DNA of 64,000 nucleotides from Nereocystis luetkeana (taxonomy: Eukaryota; Sar; Phaeophyceae; Laminariales; Laminariaceae), in assembly GCA_031213475.1 (NCBI GenBank), contig JARUPZ010000037.1, forward strand, positions 2,544,222 to 2,608,221, in the 5' to 3' direction. Positions 46,101 through 57,229 of this stretch are shown in pieces (within the stretch, counting starts at the first letter, position 1; the number at the start of each line of letters is the position of its first letter). The position numbers and the translations under genes were made by a program. A model generated the notes under the pieces. That model was given only the letters and a program-made list of their open reading frames with translations, ran no database searches and was not told the origin of the DNA.

Positions 46101-49100
46101 ATGTCGAGCAGCAACAGTTGTACCGATCTTAGGCAACGCAATACCTCCCGTAGGCCATGTGGGCGAAGGTCTAGCAGCCGGCGTGTTTTTTCTCTCTCCT
46201 CGAGCTTGGTTGCCGGGAGTTATTTTCTCCTTCTGGTCGGAGCATTGGTTCGAGAGGCATCCGCCTCGGGCACCACTTCCAGGAGGCGTAGGACCTCTGG
46301 GGGCAGATCTTCGTCTGACTCCTCCTCGTCCGACTCCTCCTCGTCCGACGACTCACATGATTCGGAGCCATCCCTCAGCACCGTCAGGAACTTCTACATC
46401 ACCGCCGAACTTGTGAGTGACACGCCTTACTATTACATGTATGTGCTTCCTCCGTTCTTCTGCCGCACGCGACAAAGACACGCCGCAATACGATGTACCT
46501 GCAACTCATAGACTAGCCGCCCTTGGGGCTCCAGAGAGGCTGCCGTAGAACACGGCGAAATCCAGTTAGTAGTGACGAATTCAGCGTCCGCCGCACGAAG
46601 CTGCCGGGGCCGCTGCGGTATTAGGGGGTGTATCCGAACAGCTAATCAATGGTGCTAGGAGTGGTGTGAGGCACGCACGCACACAGACATCATGGTGGCA
46701 CTCGTACTACAGACATTCTGCTACAATGATTTTCCCTGCTGCTGTGGTAGATGCACGATTATACCGCCGTCGTCGCTTTTGGGGGTTACTCATTGTAAGT
46801 GCTGTACATCGGCCCCACAAGGTGTTGACGGTACTGCTGTACATCAGAAGTGACTTCACGACACTTATTTCTGCCTACAACCTATACGCACCCCAGAGAC
46901 GTGGGTACTGTTGGCTATTATACTGTAGTTACGGGCGTTGACGAGAGCGAGCGAGAGATCCCCAGACCACATATATCTTCCAACCAGCCTTGGCACAGTT
47001 ACGAGTATACTTGAGCACACTTCTACATCGGCGCAAAAAGCCCTTCTCAAATTTGTACCGTCAGGTAGGCAGTTTGAGGTCTTTATCATTCACCATGAAG
47101 CTGCCGTGCGAGGGCGAGACCGACCGCCTTTCATTCGAATACTGCTGTACAGAGTAAGTAGTACCTGGTATCGATCATGTTGGTGCTACTACTTGCTGTG
47201 TCTGCTCGCTCCGATCCACATTCACAGCACGCGGATCAGTGCTGTAGATTCACACTTTCATTAATAGTCGCAACACCCGATGCCGTAAAATACTCGTGCG
47301 GTGTATGTCGCAGCTTGAGTGGGACTACGCGCCAACGGGCAATGATCAGATCGATGGCGTCGCTCTAGAGGACAATGAGGATGCTGTCGTCTTCACCGAG
47401 GACAATCTGTCGCTAATCGGACAGAAGTACATGAAGGCGAGTAATTTCTTTGTTGCTCCAAGCAGGTACTGCAGTAGGTTTCCGCCGGTGAAAGCGCGGT
47501 GTGCGGTATTTTTTTCTCGGTTGCAAAATGGCCCGCTCTTTTTTCAGGCACGGGTTGATTTCTGCACGGGCATCGTCTCGTTTCATACATAGTACTTGGT
47601 ACAGGGAATTCCCGCAATGGCACACATCATGTGTACTTGGCAGATATAACAGCTTGTATACTACTACTACTGCTGCGCAAGCGTGCTGGGCCTTCCAACG
47701 CTTGAAACATGCTGCACGTACCTTCTCCCGAGCTTTCACACTTACTTACCAAGAATCGAGCGGGATGGAAACTTGTACTCGGTCCAACCGAGAGCTATCT
47801 GTGGAATATATGAACCGTGGGGATAAATTGCCCCAGTCGACAGAAATACGCATCCAGGGCCCCCCAGACGAAGAGCCGTAGAATCAATACCGGGCGAGTG
47901 CAGAACATCAACCCCTCGCGAGTGCATCCCGCACGCTGGTCTTTGTTAACAACTTAAGTAGTGAGCCGCTGCGTACGTAACTCTCAAGCGCTGTTGTTGC
48001 GTTATGCGTGGGCGTGAAACGAGGAACTTTACTGGCTTATTCCGGCTTGTTCCACAAGTTGTTGCCCTTCTTTGGTTCTTGCACCCAGAAATAATATTTC
48101 GAGCAAAGTAGTGGACGGCAGTCTCACAGACGCTATTAATAACTACCAGGTACCTGGTACCTGGTACAATTTATTTGTCCGCAAACCAACCCCTTCATCT
48201 CCGCAGCTACCTTGACCACGAGAGAGACGTACATACTTCGTGATGCCGTCGTTTTTCACATACACCCTGGTACAGTGTGTACCCGAGGTGCGGTGACGCT
48301 GAAATTCCTGCACGTCGTGCAAGAATCCTATGTACGAGTACTACTGCAGTATAACGATACCACCGTCCTGTTGGGGGGCCCGTAAGATATTTGCGGTACC
48401 TGCGTTCACGACGAACGTGCGAAGCTCTGCTTTTCTTCTTCTGCTGTACGTAGAAGAACCCCAGTGCTATATTGAAATGTTTCATGCTACGGGTATCATA
48501 CAAAAAGTCATGCCGTTCGTAGTAATACTTGGACAAGAAGAGGAGCCACATACTATTACGAGTTTAGCCGCCTTCGCTGCCGTAATCATGGTGCGCGGTT
48601 TATTGTCTTCCTTCACGACCCACCAACCCTCCCATCTCTCATGTGCGACGGCTCTCATGCGTCGGGTACTGTTCATCTAGGTATGCATTACGATTGCTCA
48701 GCCTTCTGCGCCTGTGCTGCCTGCCGGCTGCGTCACACACTTCTGACGAGCGGGAAACATTACGTCATGCTATGGTACATGGTCGCTTGCGCCCGTCCTG
48801 TGTTGCCTGCACGGAAATGCTTCGAACTATCGTCCAACGACACGGCAGACAACAGTCTGTGTTTTTATGCTACAGTACTCGTACGAATTCGGCGGAAGTA
48901 TCAGACAACACGCAAGAACAAGAGAACTACTACTACACAGTACCGGTACTTAATACCTACAATTATGATTCTCAATTCCTCTGCTGTATAATATACGCTA
49001 CTGCGCTACGAGTACTGCTATGAATAACTGCTGTATACGAAATACATCGCTTTGACTTTTGGTTAATCCTGTTCAATTTCGTTCTCCTCCCTACTGCTAC

Positions 49101-52100
49101 GCAGTCCCTGTACAAAGAGTACACGGATGATACGTACACGAAGGAGAAGGAAGCGCCGGAGTGGGTGGGGAACCTCGGACCCATCATACGAGCCGAGGTC
49201 GGAGATACAATCATGGTCCATTTCAAGAACATGCTCCCTGAGTGAGTACCTCGACGGCTTGTTGCAGTAGTTAGTTAATCCATCTGGAAAGTTTGAAACG
49301 TAAGAAGCTCATATCCCGTCCACTTTCCCAATCACCCCCCCCGAAACCGCAGCTGCCCTGAGGTCGTACAACAGTAGACCCAACTCAAGATCCCAACGTG
49401 CAACTGGCACGTTTGTTTCTTTCTACTGCCCGTCACAATCGTCCTCGGACTTGTTCGTCAGCCTTCCTGCTTCAATGGCCATTGCATGTGCTTCTCCCCG
49501 GGACATTTTTGAAGTATATACAACGAAATCCTCCGTCCATTTCCTCCCAACATATATACCCCCACTTCCACGACGTGAATCAGAAAATTGTTTTTCGCGC
49601 TTGTGTGACCCCCCCCCCTGCCTCCCCCGCCCCTCCGTCTTCGATCTCGGACTTGGCAGCCTCCCTGCTTCCATGCACCCCCATGGAGTGCTGTACACGC
49701 CCGAAAACGACGGGGCTTTTTGGAGGCTCAATACTTTCCCAGGCTCTTCCGTTGCTCCCGGGGACAGCTACACCTACGAGTGGACTGCGCGCGAGGACTC
49801 TGGCCCGACCGGAGACGATAAGAGCAACCTCTGGTGCGAAAGAGGACGTCATCATTGTCATAATTTTCATCATGAGCCGTAATGGTGAAGGGCGGCGTTT
49901 AGGGAGGGCGCGTTGGGGTGCGGAAGGGGGGGGGGGCGTACTCATTTGTTGCTCGGTTGAGACATTCGACCATTGACCACGCACCCCTTCGAGACGGAGC
50001 GAGGGACGCCGGGGGGGGGTATAGCGCTTTAGAGGTCGGTACGGGGTGAATATTCTACAAAGCGCGAATTCGGTATAGTATCGTGCCTGTACCCCGAGAA
50101 GGGCCGACCGGCCAGCCGGCCGGCCGGTCCGTGTAGACTCCGCTCGCTTTAAGGCCGCCTATAGTTATCATCCTGCCGGGTGGGAGCTGACCAACCGCGG
50201 TTTCCTACGGTGGAATGATATGTGTCCGTGCTATTCGTCGCAGGTTTTACCACGGGCATGTCGAGTCCGTCGAAGATATGTACTCCGGCTTAATCGGCCC
50301 GCTGATCATCTACGAGGAGGGGATTCTGGACGACCATGGGCTGCCCACTGTAAGTTTCAACCGGACATCAGCATACGAAGTATCTATGGTGCTGTAATAT
50401 TGGCGAGATTGGCGTACTGCCGTGTTGGTGCTGTCTCTCGTGTGCCCGCTATGTGTAACGGCAGCGGCAATGAGGCGGTTCGTGGTCACGATGAGCACAT
50501 GGGTCAGATGTAGCATGAACACCCCAACATATTCGAACGGAACAACTAACTGGCCTGAAGAAAAAGTTTCTAAATAAAGTGTTCAAAAGAGAGCTTTATA
50601 GAGCACTGTTTCAAGAGCCGCGTGAATGTACCGGCGGCGGCACCGACGTGAACAGAGCCAGCGTTATCAAGGCTCACTTAACCGGGTAAGGAGGCTAGGC
50701 AGGTGCTAAGCGCTTTGAGTGCCCATGGTGTGTTTTTTCGCGTCAGGCACCATACAATTTTCGCTTGCAAGGCCGTGGCGTTGCAAATCAAGAAATACCC
50801 GAAAACAAAACCTTGAAAAAATTTCTGTGGGCCATTACTTTTAGTCAAGGTCGTGGTCCCGCTCCTGCCTCCCTCCGTCCCGTGATCGTCTTCTACACTG
50901 CGCTGGTGTGCTGCTGTAGAAATGCATGCGTGATGTTTTATAGAAATTTTATCCCCCTCCCGCGCCCCCCACGTGTTCAGGACACCGACGAGGAATTTGT
51001 GATCCTGTTCATGGTGTCTGACGAGAACCAGTCCCACTACTTGCAGACCAACATCGACAAATATGGCGGCGACCCCGAAAACGAGGTAGGTGGGCCGACA
51101 CATGATCGTTGGCAAGACCGATGGTGATCTCCTTGTGTCGCCCGTTGGCGGGAGTACTGGCAAGATCGTTGTCAAGACCGCCGGCAAAGGCTGTTAGCAA
51201 GACCGTTGCCATAACCTTTCGCAAGACAATTGGCAAGACCGTTGACAAAGCCGTAGATAGGGCTGTTGGAAAGAGTCACGCCAACCGTCGGGCACACCAT
51301 GGTTCTCGGTACCGTACCGAACGGTTGGTCGTCGAAGGTTGTGGTCGGGAAACCCGTCGCGGCTGGACGGCCTTCGTCGGTGAATGATTACAGAATATTT
51401 GTCAATATCAACGGCCAAAATATGCTGGCTCTTGAGGAGCTAGCCGTGGCCCTGTGGGTTGTTCGGTGGTGCACCATAAAAATCGCCGCCGTCAATACCA
51501 TGCGGCCGTATCGAGACGTTTGCGTTCTCTGTAAGGTTGGGGGAAGAAGGGCGAACACCATACTTTGGACGATAGTTAGTTACAGTGAGATGTTTTATTT
51601 GTCGTTGGCATGAAATTTGTTTGGCTGATTTAGGGTACGCGGGTGATCACCTTGGCCTGCTTTCTCTCGACAGTCGTCGTGCGTACAAACAAGAAGTTCA
51701 ACAACCCCCCCTGATGATGTTGACACCAATTCGTCGCCTTGTTTAACGCTTTGCAGGACTTCGAAGAATCTAACCTGATGCACTCGATGAACGGTTTCCT
51801 GTACGGCAACCTTCCCGGCTTGGAGATGACGGAAGGAGACACCGTGCGCTGGCACGTCGCCGCCTACGGCACCGAGGTAAATCCTATCCTCCCTGGACCC
51901 TAGACCTCTGACCGCCGTGCTCTGCTATATGCGATTGATTGCGCGGTCATCCGCCCGCTTGTACTTTGTTGCGCGGATCATGTCTCGGTGTCGAGGCGGG
52001 CAAAGTACCGTCACGCTTATTTGGGTAGGTTGATATTCGACGGCGTTGGTCACTTCTACGGGAACAGTACATACAGCATGGCCGACGACGCTGTAATCAA

Positions 52101-54177
52101 GCGTCGTTTGCACGAAGATATATAGCGCGATACATGGAAGTGGTTAACAACTCGATTAGCTAATTCATCACTATTTCTTATCCGCATACGCCTAGCGACC
52201 CCTTCTGCGCGCCCTCGCCTCCCACGGCGCGCGTGCAAGGATTGAGCACTCCCCGACGTGCTCCGTTCCGGCATTGTAGGGGTGATAGGGTCTATGGTCA
52301 TACGACTGCGGGCATGAATGATATCGAGTACCCCCCTCCCCTCGCCCCTCTCTAAATCGTATGCCTAGAATACTGTACGCCCCACAACGGTGTTGCCGAT
52401 TAGATGTAGCCGTTATTTCTCCTGACTACTGTAGACCTGGCCGCGTCTTTGCATCGGGTTCTGCGGCACATATCCGCCGGTTGCATCAGGTGGATCTGCA
52501 CACGGCACACTGGCATGGCAACAACGTCAAGTTCGATAGGAGGAATGTTGACACGCTGGATCTGCTGCCGTCGACCTTCCTCACCGCAATCATGACCCCC
52601 GACTCCGTCGGCACTTGGCTGTGAGTCATGAAGTGCATGTAGTGTATTTCTTGACTACGCAGTCTCCAGGAACATCTTGTTGGAGGGAATTTTTAAGACG
52701 TCCTATTTTCCGACACGGCAGTGCCATTCACAAACTACAACACCCCTAGGTTCACTGAAAAGTGTACACCGGTGAAAAACCAGCGCGTTGGTTTATAATC
52801 TTGCCTGTTTACGCTCTGTGGACGGCAGTCCGCTCTTGATGGGGAGAATGAAAAACGAAAGCACGACGGCATGGCCGACACCATGCCCGCCATTTGGGCC
52901 GCGCTGCTTCATCGTTTGCTCTTTGTTTAATGGGCAGTACTTACAAAATGATCACACCAGTTTCGAAGTCCTTATCGTGCATTTTCCTGCCGGTAAGATG
53001 TTCGTCGGAATTTCATTCTCAAGACTATTGTTCTTGACAACTTACACTACCTCGCGGTATCGGGGATCACCGGCTGTCTAGAGGGGACGAGAAAAATAAG
53101 GAGAGGCAGAACAATGCAAAGGTCGTCGGTTGTCTCCTGCTTAATCTCACGCGATCTTGACGGCTCTTCTCCGACGATTTTGTGCTTTGCGTCCCGTTTG
53201 ACTGGCGACTTCTCATTTTGTTTGGGCCTCCGACCGCTGGCGCTGGGGAAACCTTCACCTTCCACACTGCACGACCTCGCCCGGCAGGTTCCATTGGTAA
53301 GTGTGAATGGAAGGGTCCGAACGCACGTGGCTGCGGCAGAACGCGATATAGTCATTCAAACGCTGTAATGGCGACGAGTACCGCGCTCTGTTGGTTTACA
53401 GAGGTACCGGAGGCCTCGAATCAGATATTTTTCGCTGCAGTACTACTGCACGAGTTCATGGTTTGTAGTTGATGTGCATACATTAGGTTGGAACTAGCGC
53501 ATGCCCCATGCCGTTGTAAGCATTGCTTGGTATTGAAAGTGTCTCGAGCTGGGTTGGTTATATAGCGCCGCAGAATCCATCGTTCGCGAGATTCGACGAA
53601 CATCGAAGACATTTGTTTTTGTTGGTTATACACGGTAGCACTACGACCCACTAGCCTACCTACAGCAGTATATAACCACACCGAATATATGGAATTGCTG
53701 TTGGTTTCAACGCTACAGTGAAACCAACACACTGTGATGGAACTGCAGTTGGCTGCATTACCACTCTACTATTTGTTGCATGCACCCACGCTCTTGTATG
53801 ATACGGTGCCTCCTCGATGTCAACTACCAATGTCTCCCGTTGACCCCTTAAACCCTTTTGGCACTGCAGGCCCGTTTTGGGGACACGACCTCTCAAATTA
53901 TACGTAGTTTGACCCCAAAACGGTGCTGCGGTTCCCAAAGAGTCGACACTACGTGCGGTCTACTGCGTCTTTACCCACCGCCCTGCCAACCCATTGTTCC
54001 TCCCTTTACAGCTCCTCCCGCTCTTCCTATGTGTACGACGAAAACGTTGGTGCTGCTGCTTGTTTCCGTTTGCGATGTTGCAGCCACGTGAATGATCACA
54101 TCCTGGCGGGAATGCAGGCGTTCTACACCGTGTGGCCCATCACCCACACCGAGTCGGCCTCCTTCGAGACTCCGTAG
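46101..54177 (+). CDS. Two-domain ceruloplasmin-type multicopper oxidase
   Basis: Ten exons: 46101-46412, 47314-47436, 49105-49241, 49660-49833, 50244-50349, 50981-51085, 51757-51876, 52490-52620, 53288-53296, 54084-54177. Together they give 1311 nt, 436 residues plus TAG, with every phase matching. Residues 1-100 hold an Arg/Ser-rich start, a hydrophobic segment (about 34-50, signal peptide or anchor) and a Ser/Asp-rich linker. Two cupredoxin domains follow. Trinuclear copper ligands are HPH (197-199), HGH (252-254), HWH (366-368) and HCH (405-407). Type 1 ligands are His363, Cys406, His411 and Met416. Domain 1 has Gly where a type 1 Cys would sit, so type 1 copper is in domain 2 only. The family oxidises Fe(II) or phenolics while reducing oxygen to water; the substrate here is not shown. 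Human ceruloplasmin has three such domain pairs, this protein one, so it probably oligomerises. The start could also be the in-frame ATG at 45957. Confidence 0.9.
49924..50010 (-). mobile_element. Short LINE 3'-tail insertion in multicopper oxidase intron
   Basis: A G run is followed by CGTACTCATTTGTTGC, then ATTCGACCATTGACCACGC and CCTTCGAGACGGAGC. This is the last 75 bp of the LINE family seen at 27.49 and 11.87 kb, severely 5'-truncated. It sits about 90 bp after exon 4 of the plus-strand oxidase. Confidence 0.7.
52195..52345 (+). mobile_element. SINE-like element in multicopper oxidase intron
   Basis: In plus orientation the sequence reads CGACGTGCTCCGTTCCGGCA, GGTCTATGGTCATACGACT, then ATGATATCGAGTAC followed by a C-rich tail. 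This is the reverse complement of the copies at 4.6 and 12.2 kb. It lies in intron 7 of the oxidase, 150 bp before exon 8. Confidence 0.65.
53288..53296 (+). other. 9-nt micro-exon of the multicopper oxidase
   Basis: Exon 8 ends in CT (after Gly-Thr-Trp) and exon 10 begins C-CAC-GTG-AAT-GAT-CAC. Joined directly they would read WLHVNDH and lack the copper Cys. Between them, GTTCCATTG sits behind CCCGGCAG and before GTAAGTGT, both strong splice signals. Inserting it gives Leu-Phe-His-Cys-His-Val-Asn-Asp-His, the exact family motif, with phase kept. Confidence 0.85.
53850..53944. repeat. P1 MITE copy in the last oxidase intron
   Basis: AACCCTTTTGGCACTGCAGG, CCGTTTTGGGGACAC and the inverse GACCCCAAAACGGTGCTGC. 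It lies 140 bp before the final exon of the multicopper oxidase. Confidence 0.8.
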
Positions 54178-55385
54178 GGGGCATATGACATAGCATATAC
54201 ACGAGGGTGGAGGGGAGGATTCACCTGTTGAGGTCTGTTTTAAGGCCAAGGTGCCCACCCTGTGTTCAAGCGCGTGTCGATTCCCTCGACCGTGCGCATA
54301 TTTCTACTTGTATTCGATTTTGTCCGGTGTACTTTGTTTGTGTGTGGTCGTACTTGTTTCTGATATTGTTATTGTGCTGTTCGTGTCTTGTTGCGTACGA
54401 TATACTGTAGCTTGCCTGGTAGCATGTATGTGTGTTTGTCGACGGGTAGGAAGACCACCTCTCTCCGACTCGCAAGCCTTGCCCTGTGCCGTGAGCAGGG
54501 CTTTTCTTGTGTTTTCTGACTTATATCTCGTGTATTGTTTATCGTAGTAGAAATCGCATGCGCCCCACGTTGGGAAGGCTTGCCCGATACCAGTGTAATG
54601 CGATGCCCATAGAAGAAAGCGTTCTGGTAAATCCTTGACGTGTGGCATACGCGGTAGAGACGTCGATTTGAAGTCACACACGGCGTCCCTCCTTGCTGTA
54701 CAGTAGGTACAACATGCAACACAGAGCCTTTTGCCGTTGTTGATTCTGTTTTGCGATCGGTCCAGAAATTTTGCATGCTGCGTAGGGCCAATCGATCGGA
54801 CAGCGCGCAGCGAGCCTAAGGAGTATTTTAGACTATAATATAGCATGATGCACCCATCAGCAGTAGAATGTGGCATAGCCGTATGTGCGAGGACGGTGGT
54901 GGGCTACAATCGGGTGCTGCTTGATGCGCTCCCCCCCAAAAGGACTGCGAGATCGGTCTCTTTAGGTGGTGAGGTTGTGTTGCATCCCTCGATATTCGGT
55001 GCTTTTCTCCCCCCTACTCACCCCAAGTCGAATCGCGTTCGATTTTTTTTTGCTGTTTGTTGTATAATGTAGTTGATTAGAGGGTGATGTTAGTGGTTGG
55101 TGGGTGAGCGGCGCGCACGTAGCACATCGCTAGGGGCGAGCAAGAAATTCATCCGTGCAGGTACTTTACTCCAAAAAAGTGAAGATAAATAGAGGCCGTG
55201 GTACAAACAGTAGAAGTAGGAATTTTATGGGTGGTGGGCTGATCGACGTCTGACCCCAGTCTTTTCCGCGTTTCCGGCAAGGCCTGAGTACTGGCTGTAT
55301 CCTAGACCAAGAACCTCGTTTCCTGTGTGCATACGTGCTCGATGGGCGTGTCATAGATAGGGCGTACCTAGTGCGTAGAGCAATT

Positions 55386-55487
55386 ACCGGGGACCATAGA
55401 AGTCAGGACCCGTACAAAAAAACCTATACTTTCCAGTATGTTTACTAGGCATATTTGGTCCTGATTATTACCTTCCCCGGTAATAGC
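55386..55487. repeat. MITE family P2, copy 4
   Basis: TTACCGGGGACCATAGAAGT at the left and TTACCTTCCCCGGTAAT at the right, with AAAAACCTATACTTTCCAGT inside. Confidence 0.75.
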
Positions 55488-55992
55488 TTCTCGGAACAAC
55501 AACATAATCGCGAATGCGACTCACAAGATCAGGACTATAGAGTACCCTGTGTTTGCAGCACATACATACCGTGAAGCAAGCTGTGTGCGGTTTCTTCTTC
55601 TTGCAGCCTTTTTCGTCCTCTGGCGTCGTTCTGACTGTGTCTTATTGCAGAACTCCCTTTTCATTTCATTTTTTACGTTTTTTGTCAGTACGATGGTGAA
55701 TTTTCTTGTTTCGGTAGTTTTGTGGTGTGACTCGTGTCCGGTGTCCGGTGTACGTTGGCATCATCCATTTGCCGACGTCAAGTTAATTTGAGATGATTGT
55801 GATTTGCTCTGTATCGCAGTCTGTGACCACACGGATTATATCCCCAATCTCTGGGATGGAGAATCAGTGTGGACACTCGTGGGTGTACTGATGAAGCTTT
55901 TGCGTTAACAATAACGTGTTTGTGTGGAGACGGCAAACACACACATATACTGGCACGCACTACCAAAAAACAAAGAGCGACTTTTCTTGACC

Positions 55993-56092
55993 CAATTAGG
56001 ACCGCACTCCCGTTTTGGGGACAAATTACTCGGAATTAGACTAAGATATCAGTACATGTTTCTGCTCTGCAGTGCGGTACTCAAAGGGTCGA
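55993..56092. repeat. P1 MITE copy, degraded
   Basis: The left arm is intact (AGGACCGCACTCCCGTTTTG, GGGACAAATTACTC). The right arm is mostly replaced and only CAGTGCGGTACTCAAAGGGT remains. Confidence 0.6.
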
Positions 56093-56329
56093 TCAATTTG
56101 ATACGATTGGCTGAACCACAAACAGAGGGACAACGAGGTTAGTGCTTGACAGCATTGGAAAAAACAACGTGGGGGGGAGGGGTTGCTCCGCGAGGGAGCT
56201 CAGAGGTGTGAATTTATGTCTTGCTTCGGATTGTGGCCAGACATAGTAGGTCTGTTTCGTGAAGGCACGTTTGCCGCCAATGCCTGTTGCGAGTTAGGGG
56301 ACCCCCCTAGTTAGGGGATTTCTCCTGCA

Positions 56330-56580
56330 TTAGGGGATCCCCTCATATCTTAGGGGGTCCCCTCATATCTCAGGGGGTCCCCTCATATCTTAGGGGGTCC
56401 CCTCTTATCTTAGGGGGTCCCCTCATATCTCAGGGGGTCCCTTCATATCTCAGGGGGTCCCTTCATATCTTAGGGTCCCTTCATATCTCGGGGGGTCCCT
56501 TTATATCTTAGGGGGTTCCCTCATATCGTAGGAGGTCCCTTCATATATTAGGGGGGCCCTTCATATCTTAGGGGATCTCT
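56330..56580. repeat. 20-bp tandem array, left arm of element 2
   Basis: About 12 units of CTTAGGGGGTCCCCTCATAT with small changes. Each unit contains the near-palindrome GGGGGTCCCC. It is the inverse of the array at 60940-61265. Confidence 0.9.
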
Positions 56581-57107
56581 ACCAACCTTAGGGGATCCCG
56601 CATCAATGATGTTCCAATGTAATCGATGATATTGGAATATTACCGAAAACGCTTAGGGGGTCCTCAACAGGCATAGGGGATCCCCACCAGCCTTAGGGGA
56701 GCCTCACCTTGTGCGTATTGTGTGTGCATCAAACATGTACGAATCGACAATTTGATTTAGCGTCTTCATTCAGTTTCTTCTTTCGAGATTATCTTCAGCA
56801 TTAGGATATCCCCTAAGCCAGTTGGGGACCCTGCAAGCCAATAAGACCCCCTAAGCCAATAGGATCCCCTCACTATATTGAGGACTAGTATCCAATTCCA
56901 CGCTGAATACCATGTAGGTATATTCCCAGAACCCTAAGGCAAATGGGGATCCTCTAAGACAAAAAAGATGGCCGATCATTCGGGGATCCCCTCACTCACA
57001 GCAGGCCTGTTGGGAATCTAACAAGGAACATATAATCCCCTTCCTACATCACGGACTGCGACCCTAATTTCAAGGTGAATACCATGTAGACATTACGTCG
57101 TGCATAT

Positions 57108-57210
57108 ACTACGGGGGACCGAAGTAAATAGGACCTACGATACAAAACTTATATATTTGCCTAATCTTACCACCAATATTTAAGCGTATTTACTATGGCA
57201 CCCCGTAACA
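57108..57210. repeat. MITE family P2, copy 5
   Basis: CTACGGGGGACCGAAGTAAA at the left and TTACTATGGCACCCCGTAA at the right, inserted in palindrome-array element 2. Confidence 0.75.
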
Positions 57211-57229
57211 GTCAAGGCGGGAGGAGGTC

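Larger units (their letters stand above)
54178..56287. other. Downstream of the multicopper oxidase, no gene seen
   Basis: Holds the oxidase 3' UTR, a P2 MITE and a degraded P1 MITE. TGT-rich stretches at 54.30-54.45 kb could act in RNA 3' processing, but no clear signal was identified. Confidence 0.4.

Noticed and set aside
53200..53287. Exon-like reading PTAGAGETFTFHTARP just before the micro-exon
   Set aside because: Only the final 9 nt are needed to match the oxidase family. Including this stretch would insert residues into the copper motif region.
54010..54083. Longer version of the last oxidase exon starting after CCCTTTACAG
   Set aside because: It is in frame but gives CCSHVNDH with a 25-residue insert. 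The micro-exon model gives the exact copper motif.
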